A stretch of 64,000 bases of DNA from Deltaproteobacteria bacterium (GTDB taxonomy: Bacteria; Desulfobacterota; Desulfomonilia; UBA1062), in contig JAKPPU010000046.1 of assembly GCA_029547185.1 (NCBI GenBank), forward strand, positions 124,001 to 188,000, written 5' to 3'. Below the pieces are notes generated by a model. That model made no database searches. It was given only the letters and a program-made list of their open reading frames with translations, and was not told where the DNA came from. Position 1 is the stretch's first letter; the number at the start of each line of letters is the position of its first letter. Made by a program: the position numbers and the translations under genes. Below are positions 44,823 to 52,400 of this stretch, piece by piece.

Positions 44823-45623
44823 ATGGGTGCAATCGGATTCATCGGAGCCGGGAACATGGCTGAGGCCATTATCGGCGGTATTCTCAAGAAAGGGCTGTAC
44901 GCCCCTCAGGATATCTTGATCTACGATGTCCGCCCTGAGCGCATGAAGGAATTGTCGTCATCACGCGGCGTCGGCATCGCCGGCACACCGCAGGATCTGG
45001 TCAGGGACAGCCGGGTCGTCATCCTCGCCGTCAAGCCCGATAAGGTCACGCCGGTTCTCGAAGGGGTCAAAGACGTTCTCGGGGGCAAGCTCGTCATCAG
45101 CATAGCGGCAGGCGTTCCCATCCAGTCGATCCAAGCCGTCATCGGCTCTGACTCAAAAGTCATCAGGGTCATGCCCAATACCCCGGCCCTGGTGCTCGAA
45201 GGCATGAGCGCCCTGTGTGCATCGAAGTCCTGCAGCGAAGACGACATTCAAACTGCCTGTGCGATCTTCTCGGCAATCGGGAGGTGCGCCATGGTGGAAG
45301 AGAAGATAATGAACGCAGTGACCGCTTTATCCGGGTCAGGACCGGCATACTGTTTCCTGTTCATCGAGGCCCTTGCGGACGGGGGCGTGCGGGCCGGCCT
45401 GCCCAGGGATCTCGCCATGGAGCTGGCAGCTGCAACGGTCAGGGGCGCTGCGACCATGGTGCTCGAGACGGCAAAGCATCCGGGCGTTCTCAAGGACATG
45501 GTCACCTCGCCCGGGGGAACCACTATCGAAGGAGTGAGCATACTCGAATCGAAAGGGTTCCGGTCGGCGGTCATGGATGCCGTCTTCGCGGCATATGTAA
45601 AGGCAGGGAAGCTGGCATCGTAA
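44823..45623 (+). CDS. proC: Pyrroline-5-carboxylate reductase
   Basis: Reduces pyrroline-5-carboxylate to proline with NAD(P)H. The 266-residue protein has the Rossmann motif IGFIGAGNMAEAII at the N-terminus, VMPNTPALVLEGMSAL in the middle, and the C-terminal signature ATVRGAATMVLETAKHPGVL followed by TSPGGTTIEGV. ATG 44823 has AGGAGGA 7 nt upstream; the upstream in-frame ATG at 44781 is less likely. Followed directly by the intergenic repeats. Confidence 0.95.
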   Translation: MGAIGFIGAGNMAEAIIGGILKKGLYAPQDILIYDVRPERMKELSSSRGVGIAGTPQDLVRDSRVVILAVKPDKVTPVLEGVKDVLGGKLVISIAAGVPIQSIQAVIGSDSKVIRVMPNTPALVLEGMSALCASKSCSEDDIQTACAIFSAIGRCAMVEEKIMNAVTALSGSGPAYCFLFIEALADGGVRAGLPRDLAMELAAATVRGAATMVLETAKHPGVLKDMVTSPGGTTIEGVSILESKGFRSAVMDAVFAAYVKAGKLAS

Positions 45624-45626
45624 TTG

Positions 45627-45829
45627 TTCGGAGGTAGGGGAGGCAGGGGTGCCCCTCCCTTCACTGGGATCGCCTTTTGAATGCATCCTATGGTATGTCC
45701 TTAAGGTTGGACCCGTAAACTCGTCTCATTCGTTCGGAGGAGGGGGAGGCAGGGGCGGCCCTTCCTTCACCGGGGACCGCCTTTTGATGCAGCCGAGACC
45801 TGCGTCTTAAGGCCGGACCCGTAAACTCG
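45627..45829 (+). repeat. Two direct copies of a ~97-bp intergenic repeat
   Basis: 45627-45723 and 45733-45829 share the order TTCGGAGG, GGGGAGGCAGGGG, CCTTCAC-GGG, CGCCTTTTGA, ATGCA/ATGCAG, CTTAAGG and GGACCCGTAAACTCG. They are about 70% identical by eye. Copy 1 starts 4 bp after the proC stop. The GC-rich GGCAGGGG/CCCCTCC part can fold, so the first copy may also end proC transcription. Confidence 0.7.
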
Positions 45830-45852
45830 CTTAAGCTCCGCTGCGCTCAAAC

Positions 45853-45944
45853 AGTACGGGTCCAAGAGGCCTCCGCCTTAAGGTCGGGCTGCATTGGCAA
45901 AAGGCGATCAACGGTTCATCCAGGGACACCCCTGCCTCCCCGGC
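45853..45944 (-). repeat. Third, inverted copy of the intergenic repeat
   Basis: Read on the minus strand this matches the two direct copies: GAGGCAGGGG, GATCGCCTTTTG, AATGCAG, CTTAAGG, GGACCCGTA. With copy 2 it makes an inverted repeat whose inner arms GGACCCGTA (45815-45823) and TACGGGTCC (45855-45863) are perfect, enclosing CTTAAGCTCCGCTGCGCTC-like sequence, so the whole block could be a large hairpin. Its right end runs into the coding frame at 45894. Confidence 0.65.
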
Positions 45945-46307
45945 ACGCTCATTGGCAAGTGCAAGACAGGCATCCTCCTAAACGGTGATGGGGAAAAGGA
46001 CCTGTTGGTCACGTACATAATCGGAAGCGCTTGCTTTGAAGACGGGACGTCGCCGCCGGGCACATGCGGCAACCATCATGAAGAATTCCTGGCAGTCTTT
46101 CTGGAAAAGAAAGGCACGTATAATAAGCCGGTCGTGAAGCAGGTCGGCGGCAGGAATGTAAGGGTTATCGAGGGCATATCGGCGAGAGATTCCACCATCA
46201 TCCTTGACACTCTCGAATACGATAATGAGGATCCATCGTGCTGTCCCGGCAAGCCGGGGAAATTGAGGCTCGTGCTCAAGGATGATGCATTGATCGAAAG
46301 AAAATAA
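45894..46307 (+). CDS. N-terminally truncated gene remnant (exported-protein-like), overlapping the repeat
   Basis: The frame opens at TTG 45894 inside the inverted repeat and has no ribosome site; its first ~17 residues are repeat-derived. From about residue 30 it reads like a real domain: LLNGDGEKDLLVTYIIGSAC, HHEEFLAVFLEKKG, VGGRNVRVIEGISARDSTII and DPSCCPGKPGKLRLVL, with a calcium-loop-like GDGEKD and cysteines typical of secreted proteins. Such proteins normally begin with a signal peptide, which is missing here. It is probably a gene whose 5' end was replaced by the repeat; it may not be expressed. Family not named. Confidence 0.5.
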   Translation: MAKGDQRFIQGHPCLPGTLIGKCKTGILLNGDGEKDLLVTYIIGSACFEDGTSPPGTCGNHHEEFLAVFLEKKGTYNKPVVKQVGGRNVRVIEGISARDSTIILDTLEYDNEDPSCCPGKPGKLRLVLKDDALIERK

Positions 46308-46496
46308 GCATGACACGTTTGCGGCCTCCATAGGACGCACTGCCGTGCCGACGTTTCCCTGTACGAATCATTACAAAAAGTAAACTTCTGGTATATACTA
46401 TCAGCATGGATGATAGGTATAGTTAAGATGGGCTTCTGAATTATCTTATTTCCCCATCGTTACATCATATGAGTAAACTATAAGTATAATAATTAA

Positions 46497-46525
46497 TTGA
46501 CAGCCCGGCTTGCCTTTGGTATCAA
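46497..46525 (+). promoter_or_regulatory. Strong sigma-70 promoter of the PDC-sensor gene
   Basis: TTGACA (46497-46502), 17-nt spacer, TATCAA (46520-46525), in an AT-rich stretch; the leader is about 50 nt and ends in AGGAGGGAG before ATG 46582. Confidence 0.7.
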
Positions 46526-46581
46526 TTTACCTGCTCCACCAAAGGGGATTCTTATCAAACCAAGGATAGGAGGGAGAACCT

Positions 46582-47538
46582 ATGTCTCACGATGATCCGT
46601 ACGAGGAGCTGACAGCCATCGGCAAGCATATCACGGCGGACGGCAGGCTTCTGGAGAAGAGGGCTGCAGCCCTGGCCAAATACACGGAAGAACTGGTTGC
46701 GAACCTCGAAAATGAGGTCATCTACGACGGGTGGGAGGCGAAGTACGACACCTTTACGAACCCGGACACGGGTCAGGTCGCGCATCACTCGAAGCGTGAT
46801 GCCTTCGAGAACGCAGCGATTGTGAGTGCGGGGCTCCTCCCCCTCGATGAGAGGATGAAGAAGAAGCTCATCGCATACGAAAAGCTTCTGCCCGTCTTCC
46901 GCGAGGAGTTCGAGCGGGTGCCGAATGCAGATACGGTAACCATTGTCGATGTGGAATCCGGTGTTGCCAATGTCCCGTACCTTTTCTACATGGACTGGGC
47001 GCCTCCCGGGTTCGACGTCAACCGGGCGTACGAGGTCGGCTTCTATCGCTTCGACTGGTTCGGCATGATCGGCGAGAAGAACAACCCCGAGCGGAAGCCT
47101 TTATGGTCCCCCATAACGATCAGCCTCTTCGGCAACCTCAGCCCCGCGATCCTCGCCCCTGTATATAAAAGGGACAACAAGATCCACGCCTTCTTCGAGT
47201 TCCATTGGGATCTGGTAGGACTGATGAGAGACACCATTGACCGCAGCGAGAGTCGTCTTCTGGTGATCTCGGATGATGAATCCATTCTGATTGGAATCAA
47301 TACCCCGGCAAGAGAGGCGACGGGAATCCAGGGCTTTGTCCGGGGCCAGACACGCCAGGTGGAAGAACTCATGCTCGGGCAGCGTCCTCTGGCGGAAGTG
47401 CAGGAACTGGCGAAGAGGGTCAAGGCGCGCGAAACCGGGTTCGTGCTCCGGCTCAACGGCAGAAACTACCAGGTCTGCACGCACTATGTCCCTGAAATCC
47501 TCAACGGCATGACCCTGGTGAAGCTCATCCAGCCGTAG
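46582..47538 (+). CDS. Free-standing PDC/Cache-like sensor domain protein
   Basis: A 318-residue protein resembling the ligand-binding PDC (dCache) domain of chemoreceptors and kinases: an N-terminal long helix (LLEKRAAALAKYTEELVANL), then VTIVDVESGVANVPYLFYMD, and a second lobe near DESRLL-type SRLLVISDDESILIGINTPA. Unlike receptor domains it has no signal peptide, no membrane segment and no output domain; residues about 255-318 add a helical/beta tail. It has its own strong promoter and a very good ribosome site. Domain identity is moderately sure; it may be a soluble ligand-binding or partner protein. Confidence 0.7.
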   Translation: MSHDDPYEELTAIGKHITADGRLLEKRAAALAKYTEELVANLENEVIYDGWEAKYDTFTNPDTGQVAHHSKRDAFENAAIVSAGLLPLDERMKKKLIAYEKLLPVFREEFERVPNADTVTIVDVESGVANVPYLFYMDWAPPGFDVNRAYEVGFYRFDWFGMIGEKNNPERKPLWSPITISLFGNLSPAILAPVYKRDNKIHAFFEFHWDLVGLMRDTIDRSESRLLVISDDESILIGINTPAREATGIQGFVRGQTRQVEELMLGQRPLAEVQELAKRVKARETGFVLRLNGRNYQVCTHYVPEILNGMTLVKLIQP

Positions 47539-47560
47539 CGGAATATTCAAAGATCAGGAA

Positions 47561-47587
47561 GGGCGGGTCAGGAGGCACTGCCCGCCC
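47561..47587 (+). terminator. GC-rich hairpin after the PDC-sensor gene
   Basis: GGGCGGG (47561-47567) pairs with CCCGCCC (47581-47587); inner CAG/CTG can extend the stem. No T-run follows, so termination is likely but not certain. Confidence 0.5.
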
Positions 47588-47601
47588 TCCAGGCAACACC
47601 A

Positions 47602-47640
47602 GGGCTGCATTCGCAAAAAGGCTGTAATGACCACTCCGGA
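47602..47640 (-). repeat. Degenerate partial copy of the intergenic repeat
   Basis: GGGCTGCATTCGCAAAAAGGC here matches GGGCTGCATTGGCAAAAGGC of the inverted copy at 45888-45905 almost base for base (the printed pieces differ by one base and one extra A). Similarity fades on both sides. It sits 2 kb from the main block. Confidence 0.45.
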
Positions 47641-47687
47641 CTCCCGGCCATCCAACGCCTTCCCCTCGCTTTGTCTTACGGAAGACC

Positions 47688-48341
47688 TCACACCTTGGCA
47701 TTCATGATGATCTCGACTGCGGCTTTCGGGGAGTCCACGATGGTGAAGATTGCCTGGTCTTCCGGCAGGATATTGTTCTCCTTAAGCATGGTGTTCTGAA
47801 TCCAGTCGAGGAGGCCTCTCCAGTAGTCCGAACCGATGAGGACGACCGGGAACGGCTTTATCTTGTCTGTCTGGATGAGGGTGAGCGCCTCGAAGAGCTC
47901 GTCCATAGTCCCGAATCCTCCGGGGAAGATCACGTAGCTCATGGCGTATTTCACGAACATGACCTTCCTGACGAAGAAGTAGCGGAAGTTGAGGTGGATG
48001 TTCGTATAGGGGTTCAGGCGCTGCTCGAAGGGAAGCACGATATTGAGCCCGACAGACTGTCCGCCGGCTTCTGTTGCCCCCTTGTTGGCCGCCTCCATGA
48101 TGCCCGGACCTCCGCCCGATATCACGCAGAAGCCCGCCTTCGCGAGCAGTCCTCCCAGCTCTTCGGCCATCGCATAGTACTTGTCGCCGGGCTTGGACCG
48201 GGCAGACCCGAAGATGGTGACGGCAGGGTCGAGGCTGGAAAGGGTCTCGATCCCGTCCACGAACTCTGCCATGATCCTGAAGATGCGCCACGATTCCTGG
48301 GGGTTGATCTGATCGATGAGATATCTGTCGCTTCTTTTCAT
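47688..48341 (-). CDS. LOG family protein (putative lysine decarboxylase-like phosphoribohydrolase)
   Basis: A 217-residue Rossmann-fold protein of the LOG/TIGR00730 class. It has VTIFGSARSKPGD, ISGGGPGIMEAANKGA and the hallmark PGGFGTMDELFEALT. Members hydrolyse nucleotide 5'-monophosphates (cytokinin-type N6-substituted AMP or AMP itself) to base and ribose phosphate; they are not lysine decarboxylases. ATG 48341 behind GAGGAG. Divergent from the PHP gene with a 70-bp gap. Confidence 0.9.
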   Translation of the reverse strand: MKRSDRYLIDQINPQESWRIFRIMAEFVDGIETLSSLDPAVTIFGSARSKPGDKYYAMAEELGGLLAKAGFCVISGGGPGIMEAANKGATEAGGQSVGLNIVLPFEQRLNPYTNIHLNFRYFFVRKVMFVKYAMSYVIFPGGFGTMDELFEALTLIQTDKIKPFPVVLIGSDYWRGLLDWIQNTMLKENNILPEDQAIFTIVDSPKAAVEIIMNAKV

Positions 48342-48411
48342 ACGTGCTCCTCAACGCTTCATGTCATCTTCCCTTTCCCGACCCCTTGTGGTAAGGGGAA
48401 AAGGGATCATT

Positions 48412-49278
48412 ATGATCGACCTCCACATTCATACAATACATTCCAGCGACGGGCAATATGCACCCGAAGAAATCCTGGCTCCCGCACAAAGGCTCGGGAT
48501 GAGCGCGCTGGCCTTCTGCGACCACATGGACGTAACCGCCGCACGGGAGGGTTGCGATATTTTCCCCGGAAGCGGGATCGAGTTCTTTACCGGCGTGGAG
48601 CTGTCGACTTCGTGGGAAGGCAGCGAGTACCACCTTCTCTGCTATGGATTCGACCCTGACGGCGCCGTCATCAATGACTTCGTCTTCACCCACTGTGATC
48701 GGATATGGGCAAGGATGGACGCCATTCTCGGGCATTTCCGCGGGCTGGGATTCCGGCTGCAGGCAGAGGACATCAGGGGATGGGGAAAGTCCGTCCCCAC
48801 CGGGGTTACCATGCTCAATGCGCTCGCGGCGAGCAACCCGGATGATGCGAGGATCAGGCGGTATACCCATGGCGACCGCTCGAACTCTCCCTATCTGAAC
48901 TTCTATCAGGATTTCTCCCTTACCGGCTTCGGCAGGGAGGTCTCTTCAAGGCTCCCGGACCTCATGGAGACCATTGAAATCTTCAGGGACTTGGGTGTCC
49001 CCGTTCTGGCGCACCCGGGGAATATCCAGGCGGACATCCTCCGGAAGCTGAAGGGTCACGGCCTCAAAGGTATAGAAGTGTACAGCTCGCACCACGGCAG
49101 GGAGGAAATAAGGCACCTCAAGGGGCTTGCCGAATCACTCGGACTGCTCATCAGTGCAGGGTCCGATTTTCACGGGGAGGCCATAAAGCCGGATATCGCC
49201 TTGGGCAGCGTCGAAGGCAGTCCGGATAGGTCCTTGATAGAAGCTGTCCGGTCCTCGACCGCTGCATGGAATTCATGA
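48412..49278 (+). CDS. PHP-domain metal-dependent phosphoesterase
   Basis: A 288-residue protein of the TrpH/RNase AM type. From ATG 48412 (AAGGGA upstream) it begins with the PHP motif I MIDLHIHTIHSSDG, followed by AFCDHMDVTAAREG, a metal-ligand Glu in GVELSTSWEG, PVLAHPGNIQ and the late HHGREEI and SAGSDFHGE. Homologues hydrolyse 3',5'-nucleotides or trim RNA 5' ends. The frame is open upstream to 48316, but without a proper start. Substrate not determinable. Confidence 0.9.
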   Translation: MIDLHIHTIHSSDGQYAPEEILAPAQRLGMSALAFCDHMDVTAAREGCDIFPGSGIEFFTGVELSTSWEGSEYHLLCYGFDPDGAVINDFVFTHCDRIWARMDAILGHFRGLGFRLQAEDIRGWGKSVPTGVTMLNALAASNPDDARIRRYTHGDRSNSPYLNFYQDFSLTGFGREVSSRLPDLMETIEIFRDLGVPVLAHPGNIQADILRKLKGHGLKGIEVYSSHHGREEIRHLKGLAESLGLLISAGSDFHGEAIKPDIALGSVEGSPDRSLIEAVRSSTAAWNS

Positions 49279-49302
49279 TCAGATCAAGGAGGGGGATTCG
49301 GG

Positions 49303-51423
49303 CTATCTCTTGTGCTTGATTTTATAACCCAGGCTGGTGCTCTTCATGCCGGCAAGGGTCGAAATATCCGTCTGCCGGAGATCCATTTTCCAGCTTGCAT
49401 GTTTTAGGACTCCCGCATCCAGGTCGAGAACCGGACCGAACGCCTTGGCTTCGAACAGCGGCGTCCGGGACACTCTCTCACCGCTCTTTGCATCGAGGAC
49501 CAGGAGCGTTGAGCTGCCCGAATCGATCCCTTCGCAGTCTCCGGGCGCCCAGGAGGTTATGAAAAGTTTGTTGTCCATAACGAGGGCATTCGTACAGATT
49601 CCCCCGTCGAGATCGGTCTTCCAGAGGGTTTTCAGTGGCGTGAGGCAGACTGCGCTGGTATCTGTCAGTGCGGCTATACATAGCTCTTTTCGGAGCGAGA
49701 AGGACCGTATGCTCCGGAGAGTTCCCGGCAGGCCCGGGGTGAGAATGGTCTTCAAGAGCAGGTCCTGCCCCAGGACGTAGATCAGCCCGGACTGAGATCC
49801 GGCAAGGACGCTTCCCGAGCATGGGTCGTATTCGAGGACGCAGATCTTGCTGTCTGCATTGAACTGGGTTCGGAACATGCCTCCATCGAGGGTGTAAGCG
49901 ACGATGTTGGAGCCCCTTGCGATGTACACGCTCTCCTGCGATGCGGTAAAGGTCTCGCCCTGACTCATCCACCCTATCTCCGGTCTGCTGCTCAAGACAG
50001 TGATATTTCCCTGGATATTCGGGCCGGTGATGATCATGCCGTTGCGTACCTTGATCCTGCCTCCGACTCCTCCTGCAATCCAGGAGCATGCACCTGTGGC
50101 CATGTCGAAGGAGAGAAGGTCGTCTCTCGATGTTGCACAGAGGAGCTTCGATCCCTCCATGTAGAGGGACGTTGCCGTTCCTTTGGGATTGAATTTCGGC
50201 ACAGGTCCGAGGTGGGGAGTGCCGTTGTGCATGAGGCCATTGTATGCGGTAGCATCGAACCCGGCCCACTCGGGCATGAAGGCCAGATCGATGTTCGTGA
50301 GAAACCGCTGGACCTTCCCTTGTATCGAGGGCATCTGGGCTATGAATGGTGCGGGGAGGCCGAAGTAACTCTTCGCCGGCATGTACGCTCCGCCTCCATT
50401 GCCGTAGACCCTCTTCAGGAAAGGGGTCGAGGGGCCTGCTACATGGACGTGGACCCCCTTCGAAGCGGCATATGCCGCCACATCATCGAGACAGTGCGAT
50501 CCCTCCGTCTCAATGGCGGCATCGAGGGGATTGCCGTCTCCGTCGAAATCCCGGATCGATGACGGTATATTCCCATCGTGGACGGCTATGCCGCTCGTTG
50601 CAATGATGATATGCTTCGATGTACTGCAGGTATTCGGAAACTCGCCGATGATCCGTAAAAGTGCCTCGGCCAGGCGGGATTCATGGCTCCTCGGCTGTAT
50701 ACCGTTCACAGCCGACAAGAGCGCCTTTCTGTCGTTCGTGAAAGGCTGGACGATCCCTCCGGAGACAGTGGCGACGGCGATCGAACACATGTCCATGTCT
50801 TCGATGAAATTCGTGAGGTACGCCATTATCGATGTCCAGCACTGCATAGCGCCCCCGAAATGGTACATGTCGTGAGCCTGGTACCAGACGTTTCCGTAGC
50901 CGCCTCTGAAGTAGGTGCCTTCCGGCGCAGTGAGCGTTCTGGTGACATCGTCCCTTTCCCCTGCAGGCACGATCTCGCCGCCTGTCCGCTCGAGGTAAAG
51001 CGTCCCTTCATCGTAGGAGTACCCTCCGGATGTGAGCATGCTCTTGGAGTCGTCCACAAGGATTATCACCGAGGGGGCCCAGCATGAGAGCCTCTGGTTT
51101 GCGGCGTCGATTACGGGCTGTTCGTTCATCCTGATCCGCCAGGAATACATGCTCTCGTTTCCCCATTGCCTTTCGGTTACCTCGGTTGAAAAGCACAGGT
51201 GATCCCATCCTTCAGGGGCATTGAGGAGAAAGCCCCTGGATGACGGCTTCATGCCTGCAAGAGCGGCCGTATGCTGCTGGGAAAGCAGCTCTTTGAATGT
51301 ATTCCCGGACTTTGCATTGTGTGAGATGAAGTTGCAGGTAATCAGGGCAATCCCCTGGATTATGACACAGAAAATGACGGCGTACATAAGCGCCCAGCCC
51401 TGATCATTTAAGTTCGTACGCAT
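49303..51423 (-). CDS. Pilus-associated protein: PilX-like anchor, vWA domain and beta-propeller (PilY1-like)
   Basis: A 706-residue protein from ATG 51423 (a GTG at 51444 would add 7). The N-terminus has one membrane segment with pilin-assembly style (GWALMYAVIFCVIIQGIALI). A von Willebrand A domain follows at about 120-340 with the MIDAS motif DDSKSM at 124-129 and later acidic/threonine elements. The C-terminal 320 residues (about 370-700) form a PQQ/propeller-like domain (LYMEGSKLLCATSRDDLLSF; LLVLDAKSGERVSRTPLF). The combination recalls PilX and PilY1 of type IV pili in one polypeptide. Its start overlaps the 3' end of the pilW-like gene. Confidence 0.72.
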   Translation of the reverse strand: MRTNLNDQGWALMYAVIFCVIIQGIALITCNFISHNAKSGNTFKELLSQQHTAALAGMKPSSRGFLLNAPEGWDHLCFSTEVTERQWGNESMYSWRIRMNEQPVIDAANQRLSCWAPSVIILVDDSKSMLTSGGYSYDEGTLYLERTGGEIVPAGERDDVTRTLTAPEGTYFRGGYGNVWYQAHDMYHFGGAMQCWTSIMAYLTNFIEDMDMCSIAVATVSGGIVQPFTNDRKALLSAVNGIQPRSHESRLAEALLRIIGEFPNTCSTSKHIIIATSGIAVHDGNIPSSIRDFDGDGNPLDAAIETEGSHCLDDVAAYAASKGVHVHVAGPSTPFLKRVYGNGGGAYMPAKSYFGLPAPFIAQMPSIQGKVQRFLTNIDLAFMPEWAGFDATAYNGLMHNGTPHLGPVPKFNPKGTATSLYMEGSKLLCATSRDDLLSFDMATGACSWIAGGVGGRIKVRNGMIITGPNIQGNITVLSSRPEIGWMSQGETFTASQESVYIARGSNIVAYTLDGGMFRTQFNADSKICVLEYDPCSGSVLAGSQSGLIYVLGQDLLLKTILTPGLPGTLRSIRSFSLRKELCIAALTDTSAVCLTPLKTLWKTDLDGGICTNALVMDNKLFITSWAPGDCEGIDSGSSTLLVLDAKSGERVSRTPLFEAKAFGPVLDLDAGVLKHASWKMDLRQTDISTLAGMKSTSLGYKIKHKR

Positions 51424-52090
51424 AGGATATGTGCTTCTTTTCACTATTGTGGCCGGCCGTGAGAGAGATGGTGACGATGTCTCCGGACCTGCTCACATCG
51501 AATGCCCGTATAGCCTCGGCCAACAGCTGGGAATTTCTGTACAGGCCGTCCTCTTTGAGCTCATAATGGATGGATGGTACCGACCGGTCGCCGACCTTGA
51601 TCTTGGGCAGAGAGGTAAGGGCGATCTCGGGACTGCCCCGCGAGTATCCGTGGGATATGACATAGGGTCCGCTGTCGGTAATGATCCCGAGATCGGCCCA
51701 GTAGTCGGGGACATTGTTCTGGTCGATGTCGACACTGTCGAGGATGATCCTGTTGCCCTCTAAAGAGCGTACGACGGAAAAGTATGGCGGTGACAGCTTG
51801 CCGTGAAGGGCAATGCCCGAGTAGGACGAGGTGACGGGCGCCCCTGATATGAAAAGCGAGTTCTTCATGGCAGCGACTTTCAGGTCCTGAGGCATCAGGC
51901 AGGCACATTGTCTCAGATCCGCATCGATCTGCACGAGGGCGCATCTCAGAGACTGCATGCAGTACCAGCTGTCCCTCGAATCGATGTAGCCCTTTGAAAA
52001 GAGGGAATACATGGTGTACAGCGTCAGGATGAGGATCGTGCTTATCGTGAGCGATATCATGAGCTCCACAAGACTTATACCCCTATCCAT
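51404..52090 (-). CDS. Type IV prepilin-like protein (PilW-type minor pilin)
   Basis: From ATG 52090 (AAGGG upstream) the protein has a short leader MDRG followed by ISLVELMISLTISTILILTL, the class III prepilin cleavage and methylation site (G before I, Glu at +5) and hydrophobic helix. The 228-residue body is a minor pilin fold with two cysteines near 70-80 (CMQSLRCALVQIDADLRQC). Typical of PilW. It precedes the vWA/propeller protein and they probably form a minor-pilin/adhesin set. No other pil genes are in the window. Confidence 0.85.
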   Translation of the reverse strand: MDRGISLVELMISLTISTILILTLYTMYSLFSKGYIDSRDSWYCMQSLRCALVQIDADLRQCACLMPQDLKVAAMKNSLFISGAPVTSSYSGIALHGKLSPPYFSVVRSLEGNRIILDSVDIDQNNVPDYWADLGIITDSGPYVISHGYSRGSPEIALTSLPKIKVGDRSVPSIHYELKEDGLYRNSQLLAEAIRAFDVSRSGDIVTISLTAGHNSEKKHISYAYELK

Positions 52091-52400
52091 ACGAATACCC
52101 TTGCTTGAGTCAATTGTACGAAACAGGAGGATCGAGCTTAGATGGAATACTGGCAGCATTCCCTATGGGGTAAATAATAATGAGGAAATTGGCAGGCTCA
52201 AGCCGCTTTCATCCGGTACGTTCCAAAAGAGGGGCTAGGCGGCATATTTTTCATTATCCAATAATGGCTTGAAATTACGCATCCGTGCTGTATTACCTGT
52301 TTTCAGTACGGATGATTTCATGGGATAAAAATGGCAATGGACATCCAGATTATTCCTTGATAATAACCCGGTCAAATACCAGCAAAGGCAGAGGCGGAGT
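52091..52400. other. Gene-free divergent region between the pilW-like gene and the TPR gene
   Basis: About 310 bp, AT-richer than its surroundings. I see no ORF of credible coding character. It holds an inverted repeat, CATCCGTGCTG (52280-52290) and CAGTACGGATG (52304-52314), 11 bp with one G-T pair and a 13-nt loop, which could be an operator or RNA hairpin. Promoters for both genes should lie here, but none matches the consensus well. Confidence 0.5.
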
